Part shown: positions 26,783-34,852 of the stretch, piece after piece | Numbering within the stretch: the first letter of the stretch is position 1 | How the letters are laid out: every line of letters begins with the position of its first letter | Assembly (NCBI GenBank): GCA_012719415.1 | Contig: JAAYAK010000320.1 | Coordinates: 1-51,767, forward strand | Direction: 5' to 3' | Length of the DNA stretch: 51,767 nt | Origin: Syntrophorhabdus sp. | GTDB lineage: Bacteria > Desulfobacterota > Syntrophorhabdia > Syntrophorhabdales > Syntrophorhabdaceae | Notes under the pieces: model-generated | The model's input: only the letters and a program-made list of their open reading frames with translations | The model's database searches: none | Told to the model about the DNA's origin: nothing | Made by a program: the position numbers and the translations under genes

Positions 26783-27874
26783 ATGCCAGAGATTCGTGTC
26801 GCCATAGCCGGCGTGGGGAACTGCGCGAGCTCGTTGGTACAGGGTATCATTTACTATTCCCGAAAGAGCGAGGATGCCATCGGGCTCATGCACAGCGATA
26901 TCTGCGGTTACGGACCGGGAGACATCCGGATCGTGGCGGCCTTCGACATCGACCGGCGGAAGGTGGGGACCCCTCTCGAGAAGGCCATCTTCGCACCCCC
27001 CAACTGCACGAAGACCATAGAGGCCGATATCCCGCCCACGGGTGTCACCGTCCTCATGGGTCACGTCCTCGACGGCGTGGCGCCTCACATGAAGCAGTAC
27101 CCGCCGGAGCGCTCCTTCGTTGTCGCAGACGAGGAGCCCGTCGATGTCGCAAAGGTCCTGAAGGAACGGAACGTCGACATTCTCCTTAACTACCTGCCTG
27201 TCGGTTCGGAACAGGCGGTGCGCCACTACGCCGAGTGCTGCCTCGAAAGCGGCGTCAGCCTTATCAACTGCATCCCCGTTTTCATTGCGTCAGACGACGA
27301 ATGGGCAAGACGTTTCGAAGAGAAGGGAATACCGCTCGTCGGGGACGACGTCAAGTCCCAGATCGGGGCGACGATCATCCACAGGACCCTGGCCAAGCTC
27401 TTCAACGACCGCGGGGTGAAGCTCGACAACACCTATCAGCTCAACACCGGCGGCAACACCGATTTTCTCAACATGCTCAACAGGGAGCGGTTGACGTCGA
27501 AGAAGATATCGAAGACGGAGGCCGTGCAGTCGACCCTCGATGTCCCCATCCCGGCGGAGAACATCCATATCGGCCCTTCGGACTACGTCCCCTGGCAGAA
27601 GGACAACAAGGTCTGCTTCATGAGGCTCGAAGGAAGGATATTCGGCGACATACCCATCAACTGCGAACTGAGGCTTTCCGTCGAGGATTCCCCGAACAGC
27701 GGGGGATGCATCATCGACGCGGTCCGGTGCTGCAAGGTGGCGCGGGACAGGGGTATCGGCGGAGTGCTGGAGTCCATCTCTGCCTACACCATGAAGCACC
27801 CCATCCGGCAGTACCCCGACGAGACGGCGCGGGTGATGGTGGAGGAGTTTATCAGGGGTGAAAGGGTCCGGTAG
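26783..27874 (+). CDS. ino1: Inositol-1-phosphate synthase
   Basis: The NAD-dependent enzyme that turns glucose-6-phosphate into 1L-myo-inositol-1-phosphate. The protein has 363 residues, the compact bacterial/archaeal form. The N-terminal NAD site is GVGNCASSLVQG near residues 9-20; conserved segments include GDDVKSQIGATI and LNTGGNTDFLNM near 219-230. The ATG at 26783 follows AAGGAGAT. The gene next door, a CDP-alcohol phosphatidyltransferase, points to an inositol phospholipid route. Such genes are best known from actinobacteria and archaea and are sporadic in Gram-negative anaerobes. Confidence 0.92.
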   Translation: MPEIRVAIAGVGNCASSLVQGIIYYSRKSEDAIGLMHSDICGYGPGDIRIVAAFDIDRRKVGTPLEKAIFAPPNCTKTIEADIPPTGVTVLMGHVLDGVAPHMKQYPPERSFVVADEEPVDVAKVLKERNVDILLNYLPVGSEQAVRHYAECCLESGVSLINCIPVFIASDDEWARRFEEKGIPLVGDDVKSQIGATIIHRTLAKLFNDRGVKLDNTYQLNTGGNTDFLNMLNRERLTSKKISKTEAVQSTLDVPIPAENIHIGPSDYVPWQKDNKVCFMRLEGRIFGDIPINCELRLSVEDSPNSGGCIIDAVRCCKVARDRGIGGVLESISAYTMKHPIRQYPDETARVMVEEFIRGERVR

Positions 27875-27885
27875 GGGGGCCTTGC

Positions 27886-28476
27886 GTGATAAGCTCTAAG
27901 ATCGGCCACCGCCTCGATCCCGTCATCCTTTCCCTGTACCGGGCCATCCTCGGACAGAGGACGATATCGCCCAACGTGATAAGCTCAGCGGGTACCCTCT
28001 TCGGTTTCCTGGCGGCAGCGCTCATCCTCATGGGATCTCCCGCGGCAGGTGCCGCCTCCCTCGTCGTGGCCGGTTTCTTCGATATCCTCGATGGCGCCAT
28101 GGCCCGCGGTACCGGCAGGGTGACGCGCTTCGGCGGCTTTTTCGACTCCGTCCTCGACAGGTACACCGACATGGCCGTCATGGGGGCCATTCTCTTCGTT
28201 TACGTCCGCCAGGGGAGCACGGGATACGCCATGGCCGCCTTCGTCGCGGTGATCGGCGCCGCGCTCATACCCTATGCCCGCGCGCGGGCGGAGGCCGCGG
28301 GTCTTTCCGGCAAAACAGGTCTCCTCGAGAGGCCCGAGAGACTCGTCCTTCTCATCATAGGCCTCTTCGTCCCTTTCCTCCTCAACTGGATCATCATCAT
28401 CCTCGCAGTCCTCACCCACGTGACGGTCATCCAAAGGATCGTGCATGTGTGGAGACAAACCAGAAAAACGGCTTGA
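27886..28476 (+). CDS. CDP-alcohol phosphatidyltransferase, probably phosphatidylinositol phosphate synthase
   Basis: A membrane enzyme that joins a CDP-linked donor to an alcohol. The whole family signature DG(x)2AR(x)8G(x)3D(x)3D is present at about residues 65-87. It has 196 residues and several hydrophobic helices. By its place 11 bases after the inositol-1-phosphate synthase gene, the alcohol is most likely inositol phosphate, which would make phosphatidylinositol phosphate. The alternatives are phosphatidylglycerophosphate synthase or a di-myo-inositol phosphate enzyme, though no CTP:inositol-phosphate transferase is seen. The GTG start is assumed; the stop lies at the edge of a repeat arm. 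Confidence 0.85.
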   Translation: MISSKIGHRLDPVILSLYRAILGQRTISPNVISSAGTLFGFLAAALILMGSPAAGAASLVVAGFFDILDGAMARGTGRVTRFGGFFDSVLDRYTDMAVMGAILFVYVRQGSTGYAMAAFVAVIGAALIPYARARAEAAGLSGKTGLLERPERLVLLIIGLFVPFLLNWIIIILAVLTHVTVIQRIVHVWRQTRKTA

Positions 28477-28604
28477 ACCGCTTAAGCCGTTTGAGCCGCT
28501 TGAACGTCAAGAACAACTGCAAATCTCAGCGAGACGAATGGATAGTGATGGCATCGAGTCTTTCAACGTTCAAGCAGTTCAAGCGGTTCAAGCGGCTGCA
28601 ACCG
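28475..28604. repeat. Inverted-arm element of 9-bp type between convergent genes
   Basis: The left arm (28475-28507) is 9-bp units such as gaaccgctt and gagccgctt; the right arm (28566-28604) is the complement, with ttcaagcgg words. The inner ends GAACGT and ACGTTC pair exactly around a 58-base loop. It spans the whole gap between the convergent phosphatidyltransferase and ispG genes, so a role as a two-way transcription end is plausible. Confidence 0.75.
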
Positions 28605-28608
28605 TTTC

Positions 28609-29670
28609 TTACCGGTTCACCATGTTGAAGATCTCTTCCTTGAGGATGTTCTTTGCCATCTCCCGGGGGATGCCGGACTTGATGACGGTACCTTTCTTGA
28701 AGAGCATGGCGCTGTTCGCGCCGAAGGCGAGGCCTATGTCCGCCTCGCGCGCCTCGCCGGGGCCGTTGACCTCACAGCCCATGATGGCCACGTCCAGGTA
28801 CGAATCGAAGTCGTTGATCTCCTTTTCGAACTCCTCGACTATCGCCGCGAGGTCCACTTTCGTCCTGCCGCAGGTGGGGCAGGAGATGATGTTGATGCCC
28901 CGTTTTCTCAGGCCCAGGTCGCGCAGGATGTGATAGGCCGCTATCACCTCGTACACGGGGTTGCCGGTCAGCGAGACCCTGATGGTGTCCCCGATACCTT
29001 CGTGGAGCAGTATGCCGATGCCGATCGCCGATTTGATGGCGCCGGAGAAGACGGGGCCTGCCTCCGTTATCCCCACGTGGAGGGGATAATCGGATCTCCT
29101 TGAGAATTTCCTGTAGGCGTCGATGGTCTCCCTGATATCCGAGGCCTTGAGCGACACCTTGAGCTCCGTCCATCCCACGTCCTCGAAGAGGGCCACGTGG
29201 TAGAGGGCGCTTTCCACCATGGCGTCGGCGCTCGGCCTCGTGTACTTCTTAAGGACCCTTTTCTCCATGGAACCGATGTTCATCCCGAGCCTGACAGGTG
29301 TCTTCGTTTCCAGGGCCGCGGCAGCGATCTCCCGCATTTTGCGCAGGTTATTGATGGTGCCGGGATTGATCCTGATGCAGTCGATGCCGAGTTCCATGGC
29401 CTTCAGAGCGATCTTGTGATTGAAGTGGATGTCGCCGATGATGGGCACGTCCACCTCCTTCCTGAGAAAGGGAATTATCTTGCAGGTCTCTTCCTGGGGC
29501 AGGGCGATCCTGACCAGCTCGCACCCGGCCCTCTTCAGTTCCCGTGTCTGTTCGAGGGTCTCCATGAAGTTCTCGGGGTTCGTCTTGAGCATTGATTGCA
29601 CAACAATGGGACTTCCTCCCCCTATCGGGACCCCGCCAACCTGTATCTGCCGTGTCTTTTTTCGTTTCAT
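28609..29670 (-). CDS. ispG: 4-hydroxy-3-methylbut-2-enyl diphosphate synthase
   Basis: IspG catalyses the penultimate step of the MEP isoprenoid route, using a 4Fe-4S cluster and reduced ferredoxin or flavodoxin. It has 353 residues. The TIM barrel begins with VGGVPIGGGSPIVVQSM, and cluster ligands lie in SCPTCGR and MGCEVNGPGEA. The ATG at 29670 has AAGGAA upstream; the frame could extend to 29736, but that runs through the promoter. Isoprenoids made here would supply quinones for FixC and carriers for the glycosyltransferases. Confidence 0.96.
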   Translation of the reverse strand: MKRKKTRQIQVGGVPIGGGSPIVVQSMLKTNPENFMETLEQTRELKRAGCELVRIALPQEETCKIIPFLRKEVDVPIIGDIHFNHKIALKAMELGIDCIRINPGTINNLRKMREIAAAALETKTPVRLGMNIGSMEKRVLKKYTRPSADAMVESALYHVALFEDVGWTELKVSLKASDIRETIDAYRKFSRRSDYPLHVGITEAGPVFSGAIKSAIGIGILLHEGIGDTIRVSLTGNPVYEVIAAYHILRDLGLRKRGINIISCPTCGRTKVDLAAIVEEFEKEINDFDSYLDVAIMGCEVNGPGEAREADIGLAFGANSAMLFKKGTVIKSGIPREMAKNILKEEIFNMVNR

Positions 29671-29707
29671 TTCTTGTTCCTTGAATTGGAGTGACTGAAC
29701 CTCGCTT

Positions 29708-29736
29708 ATCATATCCCCGCCGGGAGCGGATGTCAA
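29708..29736 (-). promoter_or_regulatory. Promoter of ispG
   Basis: On the minus strand a perfect TTGACA (29731-29736), a 17-bp spacer and TATGAT (29708-29713). The start site near 29701 leaves a 30-base leader. One of the clearest promoters in the window. Confidence 0.65.
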
Positions 29737-29779
29737 TCATCAGCGGAGGCAAAAAAGTGTCCTTCTCCCGCGCCACATG

Positions 29780-29788
29780 TGATATAGT
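29780..29788 (+). promoter_or_regulatory. Extended -10 of the small membrane protein gene
   Basis: TGATATAGT: a TGn directly before TATAGT (29783-29788), with no good -35. Transcription from about 29795 would leave almost no leader before the ATG at 29798, which also lacks a clear Shine-Dalgarno. Confidence 0.4.
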
Positions 29789-29797
29789 GAAGCAAAC

Positions 29798-30142
29798 ATG
29801 AAGGACGGCAGAAAACAAGGCATTCTCCTCATAGCGATAGGGATCTGCATTCCCCTCTTCGCCCTGCCCTTTGTCTCCGGTTTCGATATGGATAAGGGGT
29901 TCATGGACAATTTCTACAACGCCGGTATCAGGATATCGAAAGGTGCCGTTCCCGCACCGCCCGACACCGCCGGCAAACCATCGGACGACACCCCGGGGAA
30001 GAGCCCCTTTTCTCCCGACAGGATGCGGATCGAGAAGATACCCTTCAGGTTCTTCCTGGTTCCCACGTTCATCCTCCTCTACATCGGGATCGTGATGATC
30101 GACAAGGCGAAGTCGAAGGCGAAACAGACCCGGGAGCCGTAG
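29798..30142 (+). CDS. Small membrane protein of unknown function
   Basis: A 114-residue protein I do not recognise. It has two hydrophobic segments, at about residues 8-27 and 85-102. The stretch between is polar and rich in proline and aspartate (about 50-80), and a basic tail follows. This predicts a two-helix membrane protein with a loop of about 55 residues outside or in the periplasm. It stands alone between the divergent ispG promoter and a 230-base gap before the decarboxylase genes. Its own extended -10 and codon use like its neighbours support it as a real gene. Confidence 0.6.
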   Translation: MKDGRKQGILLIAIGICIPLFALPFVSGFDMDKGFMDNFYNAGIRISKGAVPAPPDTAGKPSDDTPGKSPFSPDRMRIEKIPFRFFLVPTFILLYIGIVMIDKAKSKAKQTREP

Positions 30143-30278
30143 GAGCTTTTCCCGCAGGTCTTCCGCTGCCTCATTACCCCTTTTCACGGGTCGGAAGCGC
30201 CCCTTGAGGCCCCGTCACCGGCAGACAGCAGGACCGCCTCCTTCGCGTGACAAGGTGCTTCCTCGTTAACAATTTCAC

Positions 30279-30308
30279 TTGACTATGGGTAAGTGGTTGA
30301 GATAGTGT
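30279..30308 (+). promoter_or_regulatory. Possible promoter of the decarboxylase subunit genes
   Basis: TTGACT (30279-30284), an 18-bp spacer and TAGTGT (30303-30308). The -10 is weak. It would leave a leader of about 60 bases before the gamma-like gene. Confidence 0.35.
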
Positions 30309-30373
30309 TTTACAGCAATTTCGGCACCTTTAATATTCATATAAAAATCACCAAACCGGGAGGACGGGTTACT

Positions 30374-30508
30374 ATGGACAAATGGACCTTTGGCTTCACG
30401 ATGGTTGTTGTCGGAATGGGCGGTACCATATGTACCCTCATTGTTTTCAGTCTCATTATGTCTGCTCTCAAGAAGGTCTTTCCGTACAGGAAAGAAGAAG
30501 ACAAATAA
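30374..30508 (+). CDS. Small OadG-like decarboxylase subunit
   Basis: A 44-residue, single-helix membrane protein. The sequence FTMVVVGMGGTICTLIVF near residues 7-24 followed by a basic tail is the pattern of OadG, the small gamma subunit that holds sodium-pump decarboxylases together. The ATG at 30374 was chosen from GGGAGG upstream and from the family pattern; the open frame begins earlier at 30293, but the added residues look unlike any family member. It is 15 bases ahead of the beta subunit gene. It lacks the long acidic or proline-rich tail seen in enterobacterial OadG. Confidence 0.75.
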   Translation: MDKWTFGFTMVVVGMGGTICTLIVFSLIMSALKKVFPYRKEEDK

Positions 30509-30523
30509 AGGGAGGATTGGGGC

Positions 30524-31666
30524 ATGTTTGCTGATTCGGTAATGAGCGGTTTGAATGGACTTACGGCTGGTTTCGCGAACCTGCACTGGTCGCATCCCGT
30601 GATGATGATCATCGGCGGGCTGTTGCTGTACCTCGGCATCAAGAAGGACTGTGAGCCTCTGCTCCTGGTTCCCATCGGATTCGGCTGTATCCTCATCAAT
30701 ATTCCCCTGGCGGGACTCATGGACAAAGAGGGATTCCTGCGCATCATCTACGACGCGGGTGTCATCACGGAACTCTTTCCCCTCTTCATATTCATCGGCA
30801 TAGGAGCCATGACGGACTTCGGGCCCGTTCTGGAAAACCCCTATACTTTCCTCCTGGGAGCGGCAGGCCAGTTCGGAATATTCATCACTCTCCTTCTCGC
30901 TCTCGCTCTCGGCTTTCCCTATAAGGATGCCGTGACCATCGGCATCATCGGCGCCTGTGACGGTCCCACCGTCATATATGTGGCCTCGCAGTACGCTCAA
31001 CACCTGCTGGGGCCCGTGACAGTCGCGGCCTATTCATACATGGCCCTCGTGCCGGTCCTTCAGCCCCCCATCATGAGGATGCTGACGACGCAGAAGGAAC
31101 GCACCACGGTCATGAAGAGCCACGCAAAAAGCGTCTCCAAGACGACGAAGATGCTCTTTCCCATCGTCATCACCATCGTTGGCGGTCTTATCGCCCCCAA
31201 GGGTCTCCCCCTTCTGGCGACGATCATGCTCGGCAATCTCATGAAGGAGTCGGGAGTCGTCAGCAGGTTGACGAGCGCGGCGGAGAACGAGATAGCCAAT
31301 ATCGTGACACTCCTCCTCGGCATATCCATCGGCGCCACCATGAGCGGGCCGGTCTTTGTGCAGCCCAAGACCCTCATCATCCTTATCCTCGGGCTTCTCG
31401 CCATATGCCTTGATACGGTTTTCGGCATCCTTTTTGGGAAAATCCTCTACGTTGTTACCGGAGGCAAGGTCAATCCGCTCATCGGCGCTTCGGGTATATC
31501 GGCCTTTCCCATGGCGGCCCGCGTCGCCCAGAAGGAAGGATTGAAGTATAACAAGAGAAATTATCTTCTCATGCACGCCATGGGAGCCAATGCCGGCGGG
31601 CAGGTCGGGTCGGTGATGGCGGCCGCCGTCATGCTCTCCGTCCTCAATGGAATGGGCCTCATCTAG
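30524..31666 (+). CDS. Sodium-ion-translocating decarboxylase, beta subunit
   Basis: The membrane subunit that couples decarboxylation of a carboxybiotin to sodium export. Family motifs are strong: GAMTDFGPVLENP, GACDGPTVIY with the key aspartate (Asp146), YSYMALVPVLQPPIM, and GASGISAFPMAARVAQK with LLMHAMGANAGGQVGS at the end. It has 380 residues and about ten helices. The substrate may be oxaloacetate, methylmalonyl-CoA or glutaconyl-CoA. The alpha (carboxyltransferase) and biotin-carrier subunits are not in this window, so they must be encoded elsewhere. A clear terminator follows. Confidence 0.93.
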   Translation: MFADSVMSGLNGLTAGFANLHWSHPVMMIIGGLLLYLGIKKDCEPLLLVPIGFGCILINIPLAGLMDKEGFLRIIYDAGVITELFPLFIFIGIGAMTDFGPVLENPYTFLLGAAGQFGIFITLLLALALGFPYKDAVTIGIIGACDGPTVIYVASQYAQHLLGPVTVAAYSYMALVPVLQPPIMRMLTTQKERTTVMKSHAKSVSKTTKMLFPIVITIVGGLIAPKGLPLLATIMLGNLMKESGVVSRLTSAAENEIANIVTLLLGISIGATMSGPVFVQPKTLIILILGLLAICLDTVFGILFGKILYVVTGGKVNPLIGASGISAFPMAARVAQKEGLKYNKRNYLLMHAMGANAGGQVGSVMAAAVMLSVLNGMGLI

Positions 31667-31697
31667 GCATTAGAACAGGGAACGGAATTGAACGGGA

Positions 31698-31731
31698 GCC
31701 GGACAGGCTATGACTGTCCGGCCCTTTTTTT
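31698..31731 (+). terminator. Rho-independent terminator after the decarboxylase beta gene
   Basis: A 9-bp stem GCCGGACAG with CTGTCCGGC, a 7-base loop, then CC and a T7 tract. Ends the 30374-31666 transcript. Confidence 0.85.
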
Positions 31732-31804
31732 GGACGTTGTTGGGGGCAGAGAAAAGGGGGTGCCTGGAGTGGCACCGCAATTCGGTCTTTTCGTTCGATA
31801 GTGC

Positions 31805-31834
31805 TTGCTTCAAAGAAGTGACTTGTTATATAGT
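31805..31834 (+). promoter_or_regulatory. Possible promoter of the carrier gene
   Basis: TTGCTT (31805-31810), an 18-bp spacer and TATAGT (31829-31834). It leaves a leader of about 110 bases before the ATG at 31952; nothing recognisable was found in that leader. Confidence 0.4.
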
Positions 31835-31951
31835 AGCTCAGTGTCAATCACAATCAAAGCAAGTGCAGATCTTTAGCTTGTCGGGGTGACTGGGGAGAGC
31901 GAATGCTCTCGGTCTGCTTGGTGACGCACGGAAAAAGGGGGTTCAAGGCCT

Positions 31952-33283
31952 ATGGATTTTGTGCAGACTGCATCACTCGTGATCTTTCTGGCGAGCATCA
32001 TCCTCGTCATAACAGGCTGGATCGACAGCGTTCTGGCCGCGTTGCTGGGCATCCTCTTCATGGTCTTCTTCGGGATCATGTCGGACATCGATGCCTTCAA
32101 GATCGTTGACTGGAACGTTATCATCATTCTCCTGTCCATCTGGATCATCTCCGGGTACTTCGGGAAGTCGGGGGTGCCCGATTTCCTCTCGGCGGCTATC
32201 CTCAGGTTGTCGAGGGGGAATGTGGCCCTCTTTGTGACCATGATCGGTGCGCTGGCCGGATTCGTCTCCATGCTGATCGACAACGTGGTCGTCGTCCTCA
32301 TGTTCGCACCCGTCATCTTTCACGCCTGCCGGAGGTTCGGTTTCCCCGCCTTTGCGCCGGTGCTTTTCCTTGCCCTCTGTGCGAACTTCATGGGTACTGC
32401 AATGCTTCTTGGTGACCTGCCTCCCCAGATGCTCCACAGCGTCTCCGGCATCGAGTTCGCGGGTTTCATCTGGCAGCTGGGAAGGCCGTCCTCGTTATTT
32501 ATCCTTCTCATTTCGTATGCGGTTACTTGCTGGGTCTTCTACATGATGTTCAAGAAGAAATACAGAGGCATAACCATGGACGTGGCATCCATGAATGAAC
32601 GTCCTCTTGACCATATCAAGGACAAACCCTTTGCGATCACCGTGTGCGTCGTGTTCGCCCTCACGATCCTGGCCATGGCGCTAAGACCCATCTTCGGCTA
32701 TCATCTCGGTTTCATAGCCATGTGGGGGGCCATCTGTCTCATCCTCGTTTTCGAGATGTTCAAAGACCGGTTCACCCTGGAGATACCGAGCCTGGAGCAC
32801 GTCCTGTCTGAACTTGACTGGCGCGCCGTGTTCTTCTACGTGGCTCTCTTTGCCCTTGTCGGCGGTCTCGAGCATTCGGGCGTCATCAAGCTGGTGTCCA
32901 ACATGATAACCCCGCTCATCAAAGAGAGCCTTGTGGTGGGAAGCAGTCTCCTTTTCTGGGTCACTGCTCCTATCGTGGGTATTGTCGAGCATGACGCCTA
33001 TATTCTTACCATGCTCTACGTCATCCGTGACCTCGCGAAGGAGACGGGCATGAACCCCTGGCCCCTTTACTGGATGCTTCTGTGGGCCGGTACTCTCGGC
33101 AGCAACCTCACCATCGCCGGAGCGCCCGCGCTCTTCGTCGCGAAGAACCTTGGCGAGAAAGAGGACCAGGTGAAGGTGAAGCTCAAGGAGTTTCTCAGCA
33201 TGACCGTTCCCTTCGTGATAGTATCGCTCATTGCCTGCTATATCCCGGCCATGCTTATCTGGGTCTTCCCGTTCGCGAAATAG
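31952..33283 (+). CDS. ArsB/NhaD/SLC13-type membrane carrier
   Basis: A 443-residue carrier with about eleven helices, belonging to the ion-transporter superfamily that includes arsenite pump ArsB, Na+/H+ antiporter NhaD and dicarboxylate carriers. The two inverted re-entrant segments appear as SMLIDNVVVVLMFAPV with FMGTAMLLGDLPP in the first half, and EHDAYILTM with GTLGSNLTIAGAPALFVAK in the second. The substrate cannot be told. NhaD-like sodium-proton exchange would fit the sodium-related neighbours, but that is inference. The ribosome site is poor. It is followed after 11 bases by the kinase-like gene and shares its terminator. Confidence 0.8.
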   Translation: MDFVQTASLVIFLASIILVITGWIDSVLAALLGILFMVFFGIMSDIDAFKIVDWNVIIILLSIWIISGYFGKSGVPDFLSAAILRLSRGNVALFVTMIGALAGFVSMLIDNVVVVLMFAPVIFHACRRFGFPAFAPVLFLALCANFMGTAMLLGDLPPQMLHSVSGIEFAGFIWQLGRPSSLFILLISYAVTCWVFYMMFKKKYRGITMDVASMNERPLDHIKDKPFAITVCVVFALTILAMALRPIFGYHLGFIAMWGAICLILVFEMFKDRFTLEIPSLEHVLSELDWRAVFFYVALFALVGGLEHSGVIKLVSNMITPLIKESLVVGSSLLFWVTAPIVGIVEHDAYILTMLYVIRDLAKETGMNPWPLYWMLLWAGTLGSNLTIAGAPALFVAKNLGEKEDQVKVKLKEFLSMTVPFVIVSLIACYIPAMLIWVFPFAK

Positions 33284-33294
33284 GGAGGTGTATC

Positions 33295-34143
33295 ATGGCA
33301 ATATTGACAATTTCACGGCAGTTCGGCGGCGGAGCCAGGGCAATAGCCCTGAAGATCGCCCGGGACCTGGGCTACGAGTACATCGACAGGTCCACAATGT
33401 TCAAGGACATCTCGTCGGAGGGCCCGCGCTGGGGGACGTACGCGAAGGACTTCGATGAACACTATCCAAATGTCTGGGAGCGCAACGACTGGTCCTTCAA
33501 GGCCTTCGTCGCCATCATCCAGAACCTTATTTACAGCTACGCGCAGCGGGACAAGGTGATCATCGCCGGCACGGGAGCCACGTTCCTCCTGAAAGGGATC
33601 CCTCACGCCCTCAGGATAAGGATAGAGAGTTCCATGGAGGACCGCGTAAACAGGGTCCAGGGCGACCAGGTGATCAATGAGGCCACGGCCCGCTGGATCA
33701 TCGAGAAGGTCGATGCCGACATGGCACGTTCCATGTACGTCATCTACGGCAAGGAATGGAACGATCGGAAGGAATTCGACGTGGTCTTCGACAGGTCGAA
33801 GCGGACCCAGGAGGAGATCATCGATGAGATCAAGAAGGGGCTTGCCGCGAAGGAGGCGTTAAGGACGAAGGAAGCGCTGGACATCCTCAACCTCAGGGCC
33901 GTTGCCGCGAAGGTGAAGGCCGCGATCCTGACGGACCCCTCCTTTACCGTTTCCTATCTCGACGTCGCTCCCAAAGAGGGGGGGATGCCCCGCTACGGGC
34001 TCATCGTGAGGGGTTTCGTGCACGAGACGGACGACGCGCAGAGCATCAAGGAAAGGGCGAAAGGCATCGCGGGCGATCTGCCGCTCGAGTTTGACATACA
34101 GTACCAGATGCTTCCACGGTTCGGCCACTTCGATTTCAGGTAG
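33295..34143 (+). CDS. Cytidylate kinase-like protein with C-terminal extra domain
   Basis: A 282-residue protein. The first 200 residues match the cytidylate-kinase-like family, starting ILTISRQFGGGARAIALKIA and then YEYIDR. The phosphate-binding loop is glycine-rich but lacks the usual GK[ST], as in that family. The C-terminal 80 residues (ILTDPSFTV onwards) resemble a BON-type fold often fused here. Function is unknown; nucleotide sensing for the carrier gene upstream is a guess. The ATG at 33295 has GGGAGGTG ahead of it. Apparent upstream coding to 33082 overlaps the carrier gene and is not real. Confidence 0.75.
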   Translation: MAILTISRQFGGGARAIALKIARDLGYEYIDRSTMFKDISSEGPRWGTYAKDFDEHYPNVWERNDWSFKAFVAIIQNLIYSYAQRDKVIIAGTGATFLLKGIPHALRIRIESSMEDRVNRVQGDQVINEATARWIIEKVDADMARSMYVIYGKEWNDRKEFDVVFDRSKRTQEEIIDEIKKGLAAKEALRTKEALDILNLRAVAAKVKAAILTDPSFTVSYLDVAPKEGGMPRYGLIVRGFVHETDDAQSIKERAKGIAGDLPLEFDIQYQMLPRFGHFDFR

Positions 34144-34165
34144 GATCGAGTTACGCAAGTTCCGA

Positions 34166-34197
34166 CTCCCCGGTGATAAACGCCGGGGAGTTTTTTT
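34166..34197 (+). terminator. Rho-independent terminator after the kinase-like gene
   Basis: An 8-bp stem CTCCCCGG with CCGGGGAG, a 9-base loop and a T7 tract. It separates the plus-strand operon from the convergent ATPase operon, whose stop lies at 34199. On the minus strand it lacks a T-run. Confidence 0.85.
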
Positions 34198-34198
34198 G

Positions 34199-34837
34199 TC
34201 ACGTCCCCTGTGCCGCCTCGCGGGCCAGGCGCTGGGATTTTATCTTCATGAGGGAGCTCGTCGTGGAGCGCTCCATTTCTTCAAGCTTCGACGTGATGAA
34301 GCGGATGGTCTCGGTCAGGCGGGGAATGAAGGAATGCTCGAGGGCGTTCACGCGCCGACGTGTCTTCTCCACTTCCTTGCTCAGCCGGCGGACCGTGTCC
34401 TCGGTCTCGGCCATGGAAAGGAGCTTCGGAAGGAACTCGCGGAGTTTCGCGATGGCCATGTCGAGTTCGGCCGACGTATGCACCAGGGAGTAGCGACCCG
34501 TGGCCTCCCCGTAAGCGATCTCCAGCTTCTGGACCCTGACGCTCATCAGCCGCGCGGGGCGGACCGTGAGCGCGAGGTCCTGCATGACCGATTCCAGCGC
34601 GTTCTCCGTGATGGAGCGTGACGAGGTGATCTCGGCAAGAACGAAGAGCTTCATGACGTAGGGGAGCTCCTCGTCGACGATCTGCCGCAGGTTGCGGTAC
34701 TCGCGGGCTATGGTCATGAATTCCTTTATCAGGCCGTCGAGCTTGTCCTTGAGGAGTTTGTGCCCCCGGCGGGCGACGACGAGCCGGCGCCTGAGTTTCA
34801 GAAGCTCCATTCGTGTCGGGTTAACGGCGAGTCTCAC
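34199..34837 (-). CDS. atpD: V/A-type ATPase subunit D
   Basis: Subunit D is the central shaft that turns inside the A3B3 head. The protein has 212 residues with the typical start LAVNPTRMELLKLRRRLVVARRGHKL and long coiled-coil helices at both ends. It is the last gene of the nine-gene operon H-I-K-E-C-F-A-B-D, the order usual for bacterial and archaeal enzymes of this type. Confidence 0.94.
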   Translation of the reverse strand: MRLAVNPTRMELLKLRRRLVVARRGHKLLKDKLDGLIKEFMTIAREYRNLRQIVDEELPYVMKLFVLAEITSSRSITENALESVMQDLALTVRPARLMSVRVQKLEIAYGEATGRYSLVHTSAELDMAIAKLREFLPKLLSMAETEDTVRRLSKEVEKTRRRVNALEHSFIPRLTETIRFITSKLEEMERSTTSSLMKIKSQRLAREAAQGT

Positions 34838-34852
34838 AGCAATCCTCCGGGA

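Noticed and set aside
33082-33294. Upstream extension of the cytidylate-kinase-like gene
   Set aside because: It overlaps the carrier gene in another frame; the ATG at 33295 has a strong ribosome site and begins exactly where family similarity begins.
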